Assembly (NCBI GenBank): GCA_029262065.1
Contig: JAJDAC010000002.1
Span: forward strand, 1 to 64,000
Direction: 5' to 3'
DNA: 64,000 nt
DNA from: Candidatus Krumholzibacteriota bacterium
GTDB taxonomy: Bacteria > Krumholzibacteriota > Krumholzibacteriia > JAJRXK01
Shown here: one piece after another, positions 8,490-17,101 of the stretch
How positions within the stretch are numbered: the stretch's first letter is position 1
Layout: each line of letters opens with the position of its first letter
Notes under the pieces: model-generated
Told to the model about the DNA's origin: nothing
The model's input: only the letters and a program-made list of their open reading frames with translations
Database searches by the model: none
Translations under genes and position numbers: made by a program

Positions 8490-9683
8490 ATGAAGTTACT
8501 CCAGAGCACCAGCAGCGTCGCGGACTTCTGTGACCGCGCCCAGGCAGCCGGGCCCGTGGCCCTCGATATGGAATTCGAGCGCGAGCGGACCTATCGAGCC
8601 ATCCTCCAGTTGGTCCAGCTGGCCAGCGCCGACGGCGAGTTGGCCCTGGTTGATCCGCTGGCCATCGAGGACCTCTCGCCCCTGTGGAACATGGTGGCCG
8701 ACCCCGCCGTGGAGATCGTGATCCACGCCGGCACCCAGGACATGGAGATCTTCTACGACCACACCCAGACCGTGCCACACAACCTTTTCGATACCCAGAT
8801 CGCCTCGGCCATGCTTGGCCACGGAGAACAGCCTGGGTACGCGGACGTGGTGCGACGCGCCACGAACGTGAGACTCAAGAAGGGTGAACGCACCACCCAC
8901 TGGGACCGGCGTCCGCTGACGCCAGCCCAGACCGAATACGCGTTGGACGACGTACGTTATCTGCACGAAGTCCGGACCAAGCTGCGGCAAGAACTGGAGC
9001 AGCGTGGGCGACTGGAGTGGCTGCGCGAGGAACTCGCTTTCTACGAGACCACCGAACAATATGTAAAGGATCCGCGCCGGTTGTGGATGCGGGTATCCCG
9101 TCACCGTTCGTTGAACCTCCGCCAGCTGGGCATTCTGCGAGAACTGGCCCAGTGGCGCGAAGAAGAAGCGCAAGGCCGCAATGTCCCGCGTAACCGGGTC
9201 GTGGCCGACGACGTCTTGATCGACCTGGCGCGTCGGGCCCCGGACCAACTGTCGGATCTGGACGCCCTACGGCGCTTGCACCCCAAGGAAAAACAACGGG
9301 GTGGCGACGCCATCCTGGCCGCGGTAGCCCGCGGCAAGGCGTGCGACGACGACGATCTGCCGCGACTGCCCAAGGCTCGCGACGAAGACCGTGATCTGGA
9401 ACTCACGATCGATCTTCTGGCCCTCTACGTGCGCTTCCGGTCGCGATCGGCCAAGATGGCCGCCAGCTACCTGGCCACCAAGAAGGACCTTGCTCGGCTC
9501 GTCTACTCCCACTACCAGGAACCGGACCAGCCGGCCGACGTACGACTGTTGAATGGCTGGCGGTACGAGCTGATCGGCCAGGAGTTGGTGCGCCTGCTCG
9601 ACGGCAACCTGGGATTCACCGTACGAGGGGCCAACGGCCACCTCGAATTACTGGAGCCCGGCGACACGGTTGGCCAGGACTAG
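8490..9683 (+). CDS. rnd: Ribonuclease D
   Basis: 397 residues from the ATG at 8490; a GTG at 8460 in frame would add ten residues and neither start has a strong ribosome site. The DEDDy exonuclease domain occupies residues 1-180, with A-L-D-M-E-F-E (Exo I), H-A-G-T-Q-D-M (Exo II) and Y-A-L-D-D-V-R-Y-L (Exo III). An HRDC domain follows around 205-285, and a second HRDC-like helical region around 305-385. RNase D trims the 3' ends of tRNAs and other stable RNAs. It is divergent from pfp, separated by about 40 bases. Confidence 0.9.
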   Translation: MKLLQSTSSVADFCDRAQAAGPVALDMEFERERTYRAILQLVQLASADGELALVDPLAIEDLSPLWNMVADPAVEIVIHAGTQDMEIFYDHTQTVPHNLFDTQIASAMLGHGEQPGYADVVRRATNVRLKKGERTTHWDRRPLTPAQTEYALDDVRYLHEVRTKLRQELEQRGRLEWLREELAFYETTEQYVKDPRRLWMRVSRHRSLNLRQLGILRELAQWREEEAQGRNVPRNRVVADDVLIDLARRAPDQLSDLDALRRLHPKEKQRGGDAILAAVARGKACDDDDLPRLPKARDEDRDLELTIDLLALYVRFRSRSAKMAASYLATKKDLARLVYSHYQEPDQPADVRLLNGWRYELIGQELVRLLDGNLGFTVRGANGHLELLEPGDTVGQD

Positions 9684-9731
9684 AACTTTCCCGATGATGG
9701 CCGTGAAAGCGGGGCTCCCACGAGCCCTTGC

Positions 9732-9751
9732 GCGGGGTGTATACTCCCCGC
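9732..9751. repeat. Inverted repeat between rnd and the M16 genes
   Basis: GCGGGG-N8-CCCCGC is a perfect 6-bp dyad centred on TGTATACT, 48 bases after the rnd stop and 38 before the M16 start. It could be a weak terminator hairpin for rnd or an operator overlapping a TATACT -10 element. No T-run follows it. Confidence 0.35.
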
Positions 9752-9788
9752 CCGCCCCTAGACGATCTTTGAAAGGACCCAGAGACCA

Positions 9789-11201
9789 ATGATGCATCGA
9801 ATGGCCACTGGCCTGGCGCTGGTGCTGTTGGCGTTGAGCCAAAGTGCCGTCCCCGCCCTCGCGCAATCCGAAGTCGACGTATACCAAGGATTCTTTCCCT
9901 ACGAGGTGCACCGGCGCACCCTGGACAACGGACTGGACGTGCTGGTGATTCCCATGCCGGAGTTCAAGGATGTGTTGAGCTACAACACGCTGGTCATGGC
10001 CGGAGCACGTGACGAGATCGAACCGGGCAAGAGTGGCCTGGCTCACCTCTTCGAACACATCCTGTTTCGGCACCGCTTCGAGGGCGAGGTGAACGGATAC
10101 GACGAGGCCATTGGCAAGATGGGCGCGTTCAACAACGCCTACACGTGGTTCGACATCACGTACTACCACCCCACCACGTTCACCTCGAATCTCGAGGAAC
10201 TGGCCAAGTTGGAAGCCGAGCGGTTCCAGAACCTGGACATCACCGAGAAGATCTTCAAGACCGAAGCTGGCGCGGTCATGGGCGAGTACCGCAATGGAGC
10301 GGCCGACCCCGGGTTGCGCATGTCGGAAGTGCGCCTGAAGGCCATGTATGGCGACTACGGCTACGGCCATACCACGATCGGCTACCTCGAAGACGTCGAG
10401 GACATGCCCAACGAGTACGAGGCTGCTCGCAAGTTCTACGACGACTACTACCGACCCAACAATTGTGTGCTGCTGGTTGCCGGTGACGTGGAACCGGAAG
10501 AGATCTTCGCGCTGGCCCTCGATCAGTACGCCGACTGGAAGCCCCGGGACAAGCCCGATCCGGGCGAAGCACCTCCGGTCAACGGACCCAAGCGCGAACA
10601 CGTGAACTGGGCAACCGATGTACCACCGCGCGTACAGGTGAGCTATCGCATGGCCGCCCACGCCACGGGCACCAAGGCTACCGCGGTTGGCCAACTACTG
10701 CCCGAGCTGCTCACCGGCGACACGGCCCCGCTCTACCAGAAACTGCGTTCGGAAAAGCAGACCTGTTCGAGCGTGTACCTGGGCAACGCCCAGTACGAGA
10801 GTTTCGGACCGGGACCGTTCGTCCTGGGCGCCACCCTGTTCAAGGACAAGTACGAAGAGAAGGGTGAGCCCATGCTGGACGAGGTCATCGCCGACATGGA
10901 CACGGCAATCGAAGAGTTGAAGAACTTCTCGCAGATGCCCGGAGCCAGCGAAACCCTGGAGTCGTTGAAGAGCAAGTACCAGTACGACATGCTCTCAGGC
11001 ATCAATAGCCCGGCCGATGCCGCCGAGAACTTCTATTGGTACTACCGCTTCGAAAAAGACATCGACGTGTTCGACCAGATGGTCGAATCGGTGAAGGCCC
11101 TGACGCTGGCCGACATCGAGGCATTCGCCCGCGAAACCTTCGTACCCGAAAACCGGGTGGTGGTCACCTTGACCCATACTCCCGAAGAAGATGCCCGGTA
11201 G
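9789..11201 (+). CDS. M16-family zinc metallopeptidase, catalytic subunit
   Basis: 470 residues, with a signal peptide (hydrophobic core ending A-L-A-Q) and a GAAAGGA ribosome site. The inverted zinc motif H86-L-F-E89-H90 is present. The third ligand Glu166 lies 76 residues beyond His90, exactly the family spacing. The usual N-terminal peptidase half (to about 230) and C-terminal half (about 255-460) make this a short two-domain M16B form. It should act in the periplasm. Seventeen bases downstream begins a paralogue lacking the zinc motif, the arrangement seen for heterodimeric M16B peptidases in which one subunit is catalytic. Substrate unknown. Confidence 0.88.
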   Translation: MMHRMATGLALVLLALSQSAVPALAQSEVDVYQGFFPYEVHRRTLDNGLDVLVIPMPEFKDVLSYNTLVMAGARDEIEPGKSGLAHLFEHILFRHRFEGEVNGYDEAIGKMGAFNNAYTWFDITYYHPTTFTSNLEELAKLEAERFQNLDITEKIFKTEAGAVMGEYRNGAADPGLRMSEVRLKAMYGDYGYGHTTIGYLEDVEDMPNEYEAARKFYDDYYRPNNCVLLVAGDVEPEEIFALALDQYADWKPRDKPDPGEAPPVNGPKREHVNWATDVPPRVQVSYRMAAHATGTKATAVGQLLPELLTGDTAPLYQKLRSEKQTCSSVYLGNAQYESFGPGPFVLGATLFKDKYEEKGEPMLDEVIADMDTAIEELKNFSQMPGASETLESLKSKYQYDMLSGINSPADAAENFYWYYRFEKDIDVFDQMVESVKALTLADIEAFARETFVPENRVVVTLTHTPEEDAR

Positions 11202-11217
11202 GGTGAAGGAGAAACCA

Positions 11218-12873
11218 ATGAATAGATCCAAGAGTCTCCGCATCTTGTTTTCACTGGCGACCCTGGTGCTGGCCGTCGGCGGCATGCTGCCCTCGGTCGA
11301 TCAGGCCGTAGCCGGCCCCGAGGTGGTGACCCTCGACAGCGCATCACCACTGGTGCGCGTGCGCCTGATGGTCCGCGTGGGTTCGGCTGACGACCCCGCG
11401 GGGATGGAAGGCCTGGCCAACATCACCGCCAATGCAATCCTCCAGGGTGCGTTTGGGAATGCCGACGACCCGATCACCAAGGAACGCCTGGCCGAAATCA
11501 CACGCAGCTGGGGTGAAGGCGCCAGCCCGTCGGTTCGCGTGGCCAAAGAGGCAACAACCTTCTACATGACCATTCCCGCCGCCGTCATGGACGAGTACGT
11601 CTCGAAGGTACTGGCGCCAATGCTCTCCACGCCGCTCTTTCTGGAGTCCGAGGTCGACCGCCTGGTAAACGAATCCACCACGCGGCTCACCGGCTTCCTT
11701 CGCTACGAGAGCATTGAAATGCTGGGGCTGACGGCCATGGACAACTACCTGTTCGATGGCACTACGTACGGACACGCGGTTACGGGAAGCGTCGAGGGGC
11801 TGGGCAATATTGGCGTGAACCAGGTAAAGGGCTTCTTCAAGAAGCACTATCGCCCCGACAACCTGATCCTGGGTGTAAGCACCAACAACGCTGACATCCG
11901 CACCCAGTTGGAGTCGGCCGTCGCCGGACTGGGCAAGGTCCAGGGTGGAGCCACGCTACCAAAGGTTGTGCGGTCGGCCCCCGCGCCGGTAAACGGTCGT
12001 GAACTGACCGTGGTTGCCATGCCCAACTCTGGGGCCACGGGCGTTCACCTGGCGTATCCCATTGCCATCAACCGCACGCACCCCGACTACTGGCCTCTAT
12101 ACGTGGCCAACGTGTTCTTCGGAACCCACCGTGACGGCCACGGGGTGCTCTACCAGCGCATTCGCGAAGAGCGAGGCTACAACTACGGCGACTACTCGTA
12201 CGTGGAGCACTTTGCTGGTCGCCCGTACTCGCTGTTCCCGCCGTTCAACACGCCGCGGAAACACCAGTATTTCAGCATGTGGATCCGGCCCGTTGCCAAC
12301 GAACACGCCCACCATTTGTTGAAAGCCGCCGTATACGAACTGGAAAACCTGATTCGCACCGGCGTATCCGAGGCCGATGTAGCCAACTCGAAGAACAAGG
12401 CTCGCGTGTTGTACCTGAACCTGGCCGAAACCAGCTCACGACTACTGGGAGCCAAACTGGACGACGCGTTCTACGGCTTGGAAGACGGCTATCTGGAAAG
12501 CTATCTGGAGAAGATCGAGGCCGTGACCACCGAACAGGTAAACGCAGCCATCGCGAAGTATCTGCAATACGAGAATCTCAAGATCCTGGTGGTCACCGAG
12601 GCCGAGTTGGCCGAGCAGTTCGCCACCGATGTCCGGAACAACACCAACACGTGGGGCAAACAGCCCGCCGACTATCAGATTGCCAGCGAGTCTGAAGAAG
12701 GCGGCGAAACGTTCCTGAACGTACCCGAGGCCCGACTCGAGACGCTGCGACGCGACGCGGTCTGGGCCAACACCTGGCTGGACATTCCAAGCCAGCGTGT
12801 CCGCGTGGTCTCAGTTGAACAGATTTTCCAGAGCGGCGCATTCATCACCGAGTTGGACGACAGCGCTCGCTGA
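11218..12873 (+). CDS. M16-family peptidase-like, non-catalytic partner subunit
   Basis: 551 residues from the ATG at 11218, preceded by GAAGGAG; the open frame begins at 11191 but that start overlaps the upstream gene and lacks the signal peptide. The N-terminus (basic, hydrophobic, V-A-G-P) looks secreted. The M16 fold is recognisable, for example V-R-V-G-S-A-D-D-P-A-G-M-E-G-L-A-N-I-T-A-N and later R-E-E-R-G-Y-N-Y-G. Where the H-x-x-E-H zinc site should be, the sequence reads N-I-T-A-N, so metal binding is lost. It probably pairs with the upstream catalytic subunit, as in other two-gene M16B systems. About 80 residues at the C-terminus do not match the core family. Confidence 0.8.
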   Translation: MNRSKSLRILFSLATLVLAVGGMLPSVDQAVAGPEVVTLDSASPLVRVRLMVRVGSADDPAGMEGLANITANAILQGAFGNADDPITKERLAEITRSWGEGASPSVRVAKEATTFYMTIPAAVMDEYVSKVLAPMLSTPLFLESEVDRLVNESTTRLTGFLRYESIEMLGLTAMDNYLFDGTTYGHAVTGSVEGLGNIGVNQVKGFFKKHYRPDNLILGVSTNNADIRTQLESAVAGLGKVQGGATLPKVVRSAPAPVNGRELTVVAMPNSGATGVHLAYPIAINRTHPDYWPLYVANVFFGTHRDGHGVLYQRIREERGYNYGDYSYVEHFAGRPYSLFPPFNTPRKHQYFSMWIRPVANEHAHHLLKAAVYELENLIRTGVSEADVANSKNKARVLYLNLAETSSRLLGAKLDDAFYGLEDGYLESYLEKIEAVTTEQVNAAIAKYLQYENLKILVVTEAELAEQFATDVRNNTNTWGKQPADYQIASESEEGGETFLNVPEARLETLRRDAVWANTWLDIPSQRVRVVSVEQIFQSGAFITELDDSAR

Positions 12874-12922
12874 GTTCCATTTGGTGCGATTGGCTACCGG
12901 ACTGGATGGATGGAGAAACGAC

Positions 12923-13426
12923 ATGACGCTGAGCGAAATGCTCTTGCCCGAGTTCGCCCAGGAAATGACCTCCACTCGCAACGTGCTGGCCGTGGTACCG
13001 GCCGACAAGTTCGATTGGAAGCCGCACGACAAGTCCTGGACGTTGCAGGAATTGGCCACGCACGTGGCCACCATTCCTCATTGGGCCACCATGACCATCG
13101 AGAAGAATGAGTTCGACCTGGCGCCACCGGGCGGCGAATTGTTTCGCGTGGAGCCGGCGGCATCGGTCGAGGAACTGCTTACTCGGTTCGATGGCCACGT
13201 GGAGGAAGCTGGCGACGCCATCAAGGGCGCGTCGGATGAGCATCTGCACGAAACGTGGAGGCTACTGGTAGCCGGCAATGAACAGATGGCGATACCACGC
13301 ATGGCTTGCCTGCGCAGTTTCGTGATGAATCATCTGATTCACCACCGCGGACAGCTCAGCCTGTATCTGCGCATGTGCGATCAGAGGGTTCCGATGGTCT
13401 ACGGGCCCACCGCCGACGAGATGTAG
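12923..13426 (+). CDS. DinB/YfiT-fold putative metal-dependent protein
   Basis: 167 residues from the ATG at 12923; the frame is open further upstream into the preceding gene, which is unlikely to be translated. The four-helix DinB pattern is clear. It opens with L-L-P-E-F-A-Q-E-M, followed by the W-T-L-Q-E-L-A-T-H-V-A-T-I-P-H-W motif (His47 and His53). Late in the chain is N-H-L-I-H-H-R-G-Q-L-S-L-Y-L-R. The three conserved His positions are the usual divalent metal site. Members include thiol-dependent transferases, but most are uncharacterised, so no reaction is assigned. The protein is probably cytoplasmic. Confidence 0.8.
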   Translation: MTLSEMLLPEFAQEMTSTRNVLAVVPADKFDWKPHDKSWTLQELATHVATIPHWATMTIEKNEFDLAPPGGELFRVEPAASVEELLTRFDGHVEEAGDAIKGASDEHLHETWRLLVAGNEQMAIPRMACLRSFVMNHLIHHRGQLSLYLRMCDQRVPMVYGPTADEM

Positions 13427-13429
13427 GAG

Positions 13430-13460
13430 GCGGTAGCTCAGCCCAGTACTGGGCTACCGC
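13430..13460. terminator. Hairpin between convergent genes
   Basis: Outer arms GCGGTA/TACCGC enclose a 7-bp palindrome GCCCAGT/ACTGGGC. It lies four bases after the DinB-type stop codon and covers the stop of the convergent gene, so it could stop transcripts from both sides. Only a TTT follows on the plus strand. Confidence 0.55.
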
Positions 13461-13750
13461 TTTGCCTCTACGCTGCGCACCTTGTCTTCCATGGTCTGCG
13501 TGCGATCGGTACGGGTGCCCACCCGCAACGTGGTCGAAATTCGCGGCGCGCCCATGTCATGCACCACTTCGTGGCACCGCTTCACCGCCGCCATCACATC
13601 ATCCCAGTCACCCTCGATGTTCGTGCCATAGGCGTGGAGCTTCGAGGACAGCCCGGCCTTTTCAATTACGTCTGAGCACGCGGCCACGTAGCTCGATACA
13701 CTCGTACCAACCCCGATCGGAACCACACATAGATCTACGATCACTTTCAC
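13454..13750 (-). CDS. Thiamine-binding-type protein (UPF0045/MTH1187 family)
   Basis: 98 residues starting at the GTG at 13750, which has AGGAGG six bases upstream; the open frame to 13831 has no such site. The sequence begins V-K-V-I-V-D-L-C-V-V-P-I-G-V-G-T-S-V-S and continues with A-Y-G-T-N-I-E-G-D-W. Both match the small ferredoxin-like MTH1187/YkoF-related family, which forms tetramers and includes thiamine-binding proteins. Usual family length is 95-105. Cytoplasmic. It is divergent from the bicupin gene. The ligand is not proven by sequence. Confidence 0.82.
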   Translation of the reverse strand: MKVIVDLCVVPIGVGTSVSSYVAACSDVIEKAGLSSKLHAYGTNIEGDWDDVMAAVKRCHEVVHDMGAPRISTTLRVGTRTDRTQTMEDKVRSVEAKR

Positions 13751-13907
13751 TGTATCCTCCTGGTAACGGTTGAGCGAAATTGCGCTCGTCCCAACCCGAC
13801 AAATGTACGGACCCCGAGCCTCCCTGGCCAACGCACCCCACCCGCGTGGACCACGGGGTCAACCGAGCACTAGCGCGACTCGCTCGTCGCGCCACGGGGG
13901 AGGAACA

Positions 13908-14678
13908 TTGCCTATCAACCTCGAGGGCGGCTGCTTGGTCGTGAACACCCACGAAGTGCCCCCTGACACCGCCGGCACTGTTTCCGGGCGAACCGTTATT
14001 GGTCGCAAGGTGGGCGCCCACGCGATCTCCCTGCGCCAGCTTGAGTTCAAACCGGGGACGTCCCCCTGCCTTTGCACGGGCGATTGGGAAGAGACCTGGT
14101 TCGTTGTAGGCGGGCATGGCCATATGCGTTTGAACGAACACAGTTTTGATCTGGAACCCACGATCTCCGTCTACGTGCGACCGGATTCTCGACTCCAATG
14201 CACCGTGGATTCCTCAGAGCCTTTGCGCATCATGACATCACGGTGCCCGGAGCCGCCGAACACCTTGTTGCAGGACCAGATCGTGAATCAGGTCGATTGG
14301 CCAGAAGAATCGTTGGACGCCCCCGCTCCCCGTTCCCGCCTTGACGACGTCGCGGCGCAGACCAGTGGCGACCGCTGGTTTCGGGTGCTGGTAGACACCG
14401 ATATCGGCTGCCAGAACGTAACGCAATTCGTGGGATCAATCCCACCCAGCCGAGCCCCCAATCACTTCCACGAGTACGAAGAAGTCATCTACGTCCTCGA
14501 AGGCAACGGCTTCATGTGGGCAGGCGAAGCCAAAGCACCGATCGGTCCGGGAGACTGTGTGTTCCTACCGCGCGGCCAGGTGCACTGCGTAGAGAACAAG
14601 GACCCGGCCAGCCTGAAAGTGCTGGGGATGTTCTTTCCTTCGGGCAGCCCGGGCACTCACACGAAGATCGTGGACTAG
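13908..14678 (+). CDS. Bicupin (two cupin domains)
   Basis: 256 residues with a TTG start at 13908, chosen because GGGGGAGGAA lies just upstream and the sequence before it (Pro/Arg/Ser rich) is not cupin-like. Cupin 1 spans about residues 15-110 (E-E-T-W-F-V-V-G-G-H-G). Cupin 2 spans about 145-250, with the metal-binding pattern N-H-F-H-x4-E and late G-Q-V-H. The second domain keeps the two His and Glu ligands; the first looks degenerate. Bicupins include dioxygenases and sugar isomerases such as those acting on gentisate or 5-keto-uronates, but I cannot choose. Its TAG stop shares CTAG with the stop of the convergent oxygenase gene. Confidence 0.75.
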   Translation: MPINLEGGCLVVNTHEVPPDTAGTVSGRTVIGRKVGAHAISLRQLEFKPGTSPCLCTGDWEETWFVVGGHGHMRLNEHSFDLEPTISVYVRPDSRLQCTVDSSEPLRIMTSRCPEPPNTLLQDQIVNQVDWPEESLDAPAPRSRLDDVAAQTSGDRWFRVLVDTDIGCQNVTQFVGSIPPSRAPNHFHEYEEVIYVLEGNGFMWAGEAKAPIGPGDCVFLPRGQVHCVENKDPASLKVLGMFFPSGSPGTHTKIVD

Positions 14679-15793
14679 CTGTCTACCGCGTAGTCGTCGC
14701 CGTAGAACCTGGCCGTACTGGCCGTATGGAATTCCAACGCGGTCACCGGCGGATACCTGGGATCGGGAAGTTCAGGCAGCACCTCGAGCAGGTGTTCTTC
14801 CCACACATACACATTCATCGGTGTGGTAATACGAACGCGGGACTGCGCGGCCTGGTCGCGCGGCAACGCCACACGGTGCGTGGTACTGGGCAACCGGTCG
14901 TTGGTTATGCGTTGTACGTAGTCGCCGGTATTCAGAATGATGCTACCGGGTGGCGCCTGCAACCGGACCCACTTGCCGCTTTCGCGATGTAGTACCTGTA
15001 GACCTTCCATGTCGGGCGCCGGCAACAACGTGAACATGCCCACATCCTCGTGCCCCAACAGACGCCCCACGCCTCGCTCGGCCATGGCCGCGGAAACCGG
15101 CGGATAGTAGTTCAGGCGCAATCCGATATTCGGATTCACGAGTGCGGCGTCGTACCGATCCGTGTCGCATCCCAGGTATCGCAGGATGCTTCGCATGATG
15201 GGCCGAATCAGGGACTGATTCGCTTCACACAGTTCCCGTAAGGCAGGTTCCAACGAAACGTCCGGCCAGAACCGCGACAGATCGGTACACGGATCAGGCT
15301 CCATCTGGAAAGCCCGGCGGCAGAATACCCAGCCCTCGACCTGATCGGGGTGGATGCGGCTGGTCTCTTCCCGCGGAAAATACCCCTGGTTCACCGAACC
15401 GTGACGCCGGGCCCGGAACCCGAGCTTGGTGGACAACTCGTTCTGTTCGAACAGGCACCGCGCAGCCTGCTCGGCGCGGTCAAAGACCTCGGAAGCAATG
15501 CCATGCCCGGCGAGGACGGCGAACCCGATGTCCTCCAACGACTCGCCCAGCTCCTGGGCAAAGCCCTCGCGAGCATCCTGGTCGCCGCTCCACCACGCCT
15601 TCATGTCGCATACCCGAACCACGTTGTCATCGTCGTACTGTTCGTCTGGTTGCTCGCTCAGGCGATACTCATGCGGCTTGGCCACCTGATCGTAGGCGGC
15701 AAACTCCTGGCTCGATGCGCCGACACCCTGTTCGCGTCGATCCTCCTCGGTGGAAAACACCGAAGGCTGCGAAGGGGGTCGGCGATCAGCCAC
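14675..15793 (-). CDS. Fe(II)/2-oxoglutarate-dependent oxygenase, isopenicillin-N-synthase-like family
   Basis: 372 residues; the start is GTG at 15793, overlapping the stop of the upstream DUF819 gene by 8 bases. The DIOX_N-like region lies around residues 60-170, with D-I-G-F-A-V-L-A-G-H-G-I. The jelly-roll core has H-E-D (near 247-249) and a distal His in T-T-H-R-V (near 305), the three iron ligands. The co-substrate Arg appears to be in S-R-V-R-I-T. The first 55 residues are polar and not part of the fold, so a later start is possible. Substrate unknown; members hydroxylate or cyclise small molecules. It is co-transcribed with the DUF819 membrane protein. Confidence 0.8.
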   Translation of the reverse strand: MADRRPPSQPSVFSTEEDRREQGVGASSQEFAAYDQVAKPHEYRLSEQPDEQYDDDNVVRVCDMKAWWSGDQDAREGFAQELGESLEDIGFAVLAGHGIASEVFDRAEQAARCLFEQNELSTKLGFRARRHGSVNQGYFPREETSRIHPDQVEGWVFCRRAFQMEPDPCTDLSRFWPDVSLEPALRELCEANQSLIRPIMRSILRYLGCDTDRYDAALVNPNIGLRLNYYPPVSAAMAERGVGRLLGHEDVGMFTLLPAPDMEGLQVLHRESGKWVRLQAPPGSIILNTGDYVQRITNDRLPSTTHRVALPRDQAAQSRVRITTPMNVYVWEEHLLEVLPELPDPRYPPVTALEFHTASTARFYGDDYAVDS

Positions 15794-17042
15794 CTGATGC
15801 GATTCTCATGAACTGAGCGCAAACCCAGGCCATGTAGGTTCCCAAGGCGTACCCCAGCACGGCCAACAACACACCCACCGGGGCCAACGCCGGATGAAAC
15901 GCCGACGCCACAACGGGCGCAGAAGCCGCCCCGCCAACGTTGGCCTGGCTGCCGACGGCCAGGAAGAATACCGGGGCCTTGATGACCTTGGCGGTGATGA
16001 TCATCAGAATTCCGTGGAAAGCCAACCAGATGGCCCCCACCAGGAACAGCCACGGCGCATCCAGAATGGCCAGGATGTCCATCTTCATGCCGATGGTGGC
16101 CACGAGCACGTAGAGGAAGGCCGAGCCCAACCGCGAAGCACCCACGCCCTCGAGCTGGCGTGCGCGCGTGAACGAAAGGATGAGTCCGCCGGTAGTGGCA
16201 ATGACGATGAGCCAGAAGAACTTGCTGGTGAGGCTGAGTTTTTCCAGACCCGGCGCGTTTTCCTGTATGGCCGGACCGATGAAATCGGCGCCCAGATGGC
16301 CGAGGGCCGTAACCCCGAACCCCGCGAACAATACCCGCATGGTGTCGGCAAGCGTTGGAATACGAGAGATCTTGTTGGTGTAGGCCTCGACCTTGTCGCG
16401 CAGCGCGTCGATGGCCGTGGCATCGGCGCCGTTGCGCGCGTCGATTTCCTTCGAACGACCGGCCATGTAGAGCAACACCGCCATCCAGACATTCGCCACC
16501 AGCACGTCGACCGTGATCATCTGCGAGAACAGCCGATCGCCGACCTCGAAGACCTCCTTCATGGCCGCCTGGTTCGCGCCGCCGCCAATCCAACTCCCCG
16601 CCACCGTAGCCATTCCGCGCCAGATAGCATCGGGACCCTGTCCGCCCACCATTTCCGGATTCATCCAACCGACGATGGTCATGGCCACCGGTCCACCAAT
16701 GACGATACCCGCGGTGCCTGTGAAGAACATGATGAGGGCCTTCGGCCCCAACCGCTTGACGGCCGGCAGATCGATGCTCAGGGTAAGGAGCACCAATGTG
16801 GTGGGCAGCAGGTACCGCGACGCAACGAAGTAGAGTCGCGACGACTCGCCGGAAATGATGTTCAGCGTGTTGAAGATCGAGGGAATGAAGTAGCACAGCA
16901 ATAACGCCGGTACGTACTTGTAGAACCGCTTCCAGAACGGGTTCTCGCTGGAACTGGTGTGAAACACGAAGGCCAGAATGCCCATGAGCAGACCCAGTAC
17001 CACTGCGTCGTTCGTTATGAGGGGCGTTGCTGCTTCTTCCAT
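15786..17042 (-). CDS. DUF819 (YjcL-like) integral membrane protein
   Basis: 418 residues from the ATG at 17042, with GGAAGG just upstream; an upstream TTG at 17060 is less likely. About ten to twelve membrane helices are visible. Family hallmarks include L-T-L-S-I-D-L-P-A-V-K-R-L-G-P-K-A-L, then G-S-W-I-G-G-G-A-N-Q-A-A-M-K-E, and A-V-G-S-Q-A-N-V-G-G-A-A-S-A-P-V-V-A near the C-terminus. The function of this family is not established; two inverted halves suggest a transporter. It lies in the inner membrane. It lies 59 bases downstream of a hydrolase gene and overlaps the oxygenase gene. Confidence 0.85.
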   Translation of the reverse strand: MEEAATPLITNDAVVLGLLMGILAFVFHTSSSENPFWKRFYKYVPALLLCYFIPSIFNTLNIISGESSRLYFVASRYLLPTTLVLLTLSIDLPAVKRLGPKALIMFFTGTAGIVIGGPVAMTIVGWMNPEMVGGQGPDAIWRGMATVAGSWIGGGANQAAMKEVFEVGDRLFSQMITVDVLVANVWMAVLLYMAGRSKEIDARNGADATAIDALRDKVEAYTNKISRIPTLADTMRVLFAGFGVTALGHLGADFIGPAIQENAPGLEKLSLTSKFFWLIVIATTGGLILSFTRARQLEGVGASRLGSAFLYVLVATIGMKMDILAILDAPWLFLVGAIWLAFHGILMIITAKVIKAPVFFLAVGSQANVGGAASAPVVASAFHPALAPVGVLLAVLGYALGTYMAWVCAQFMRIASGG

Positions 17043-17101
17043 GAACCTTCCGTTTCGCAAGAGGAGATGGGAATCATACGCGGGCGGAGCAGGCCTGTCA
17101 G

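Noticed and set aside
15894-16904. A 336-codon open frame antisense to the DUF819 gene
   Set aside because: Its translation is rich in His, Arg and Gly with no family features, whereas the minus strand encodes a convincing membrane protein.
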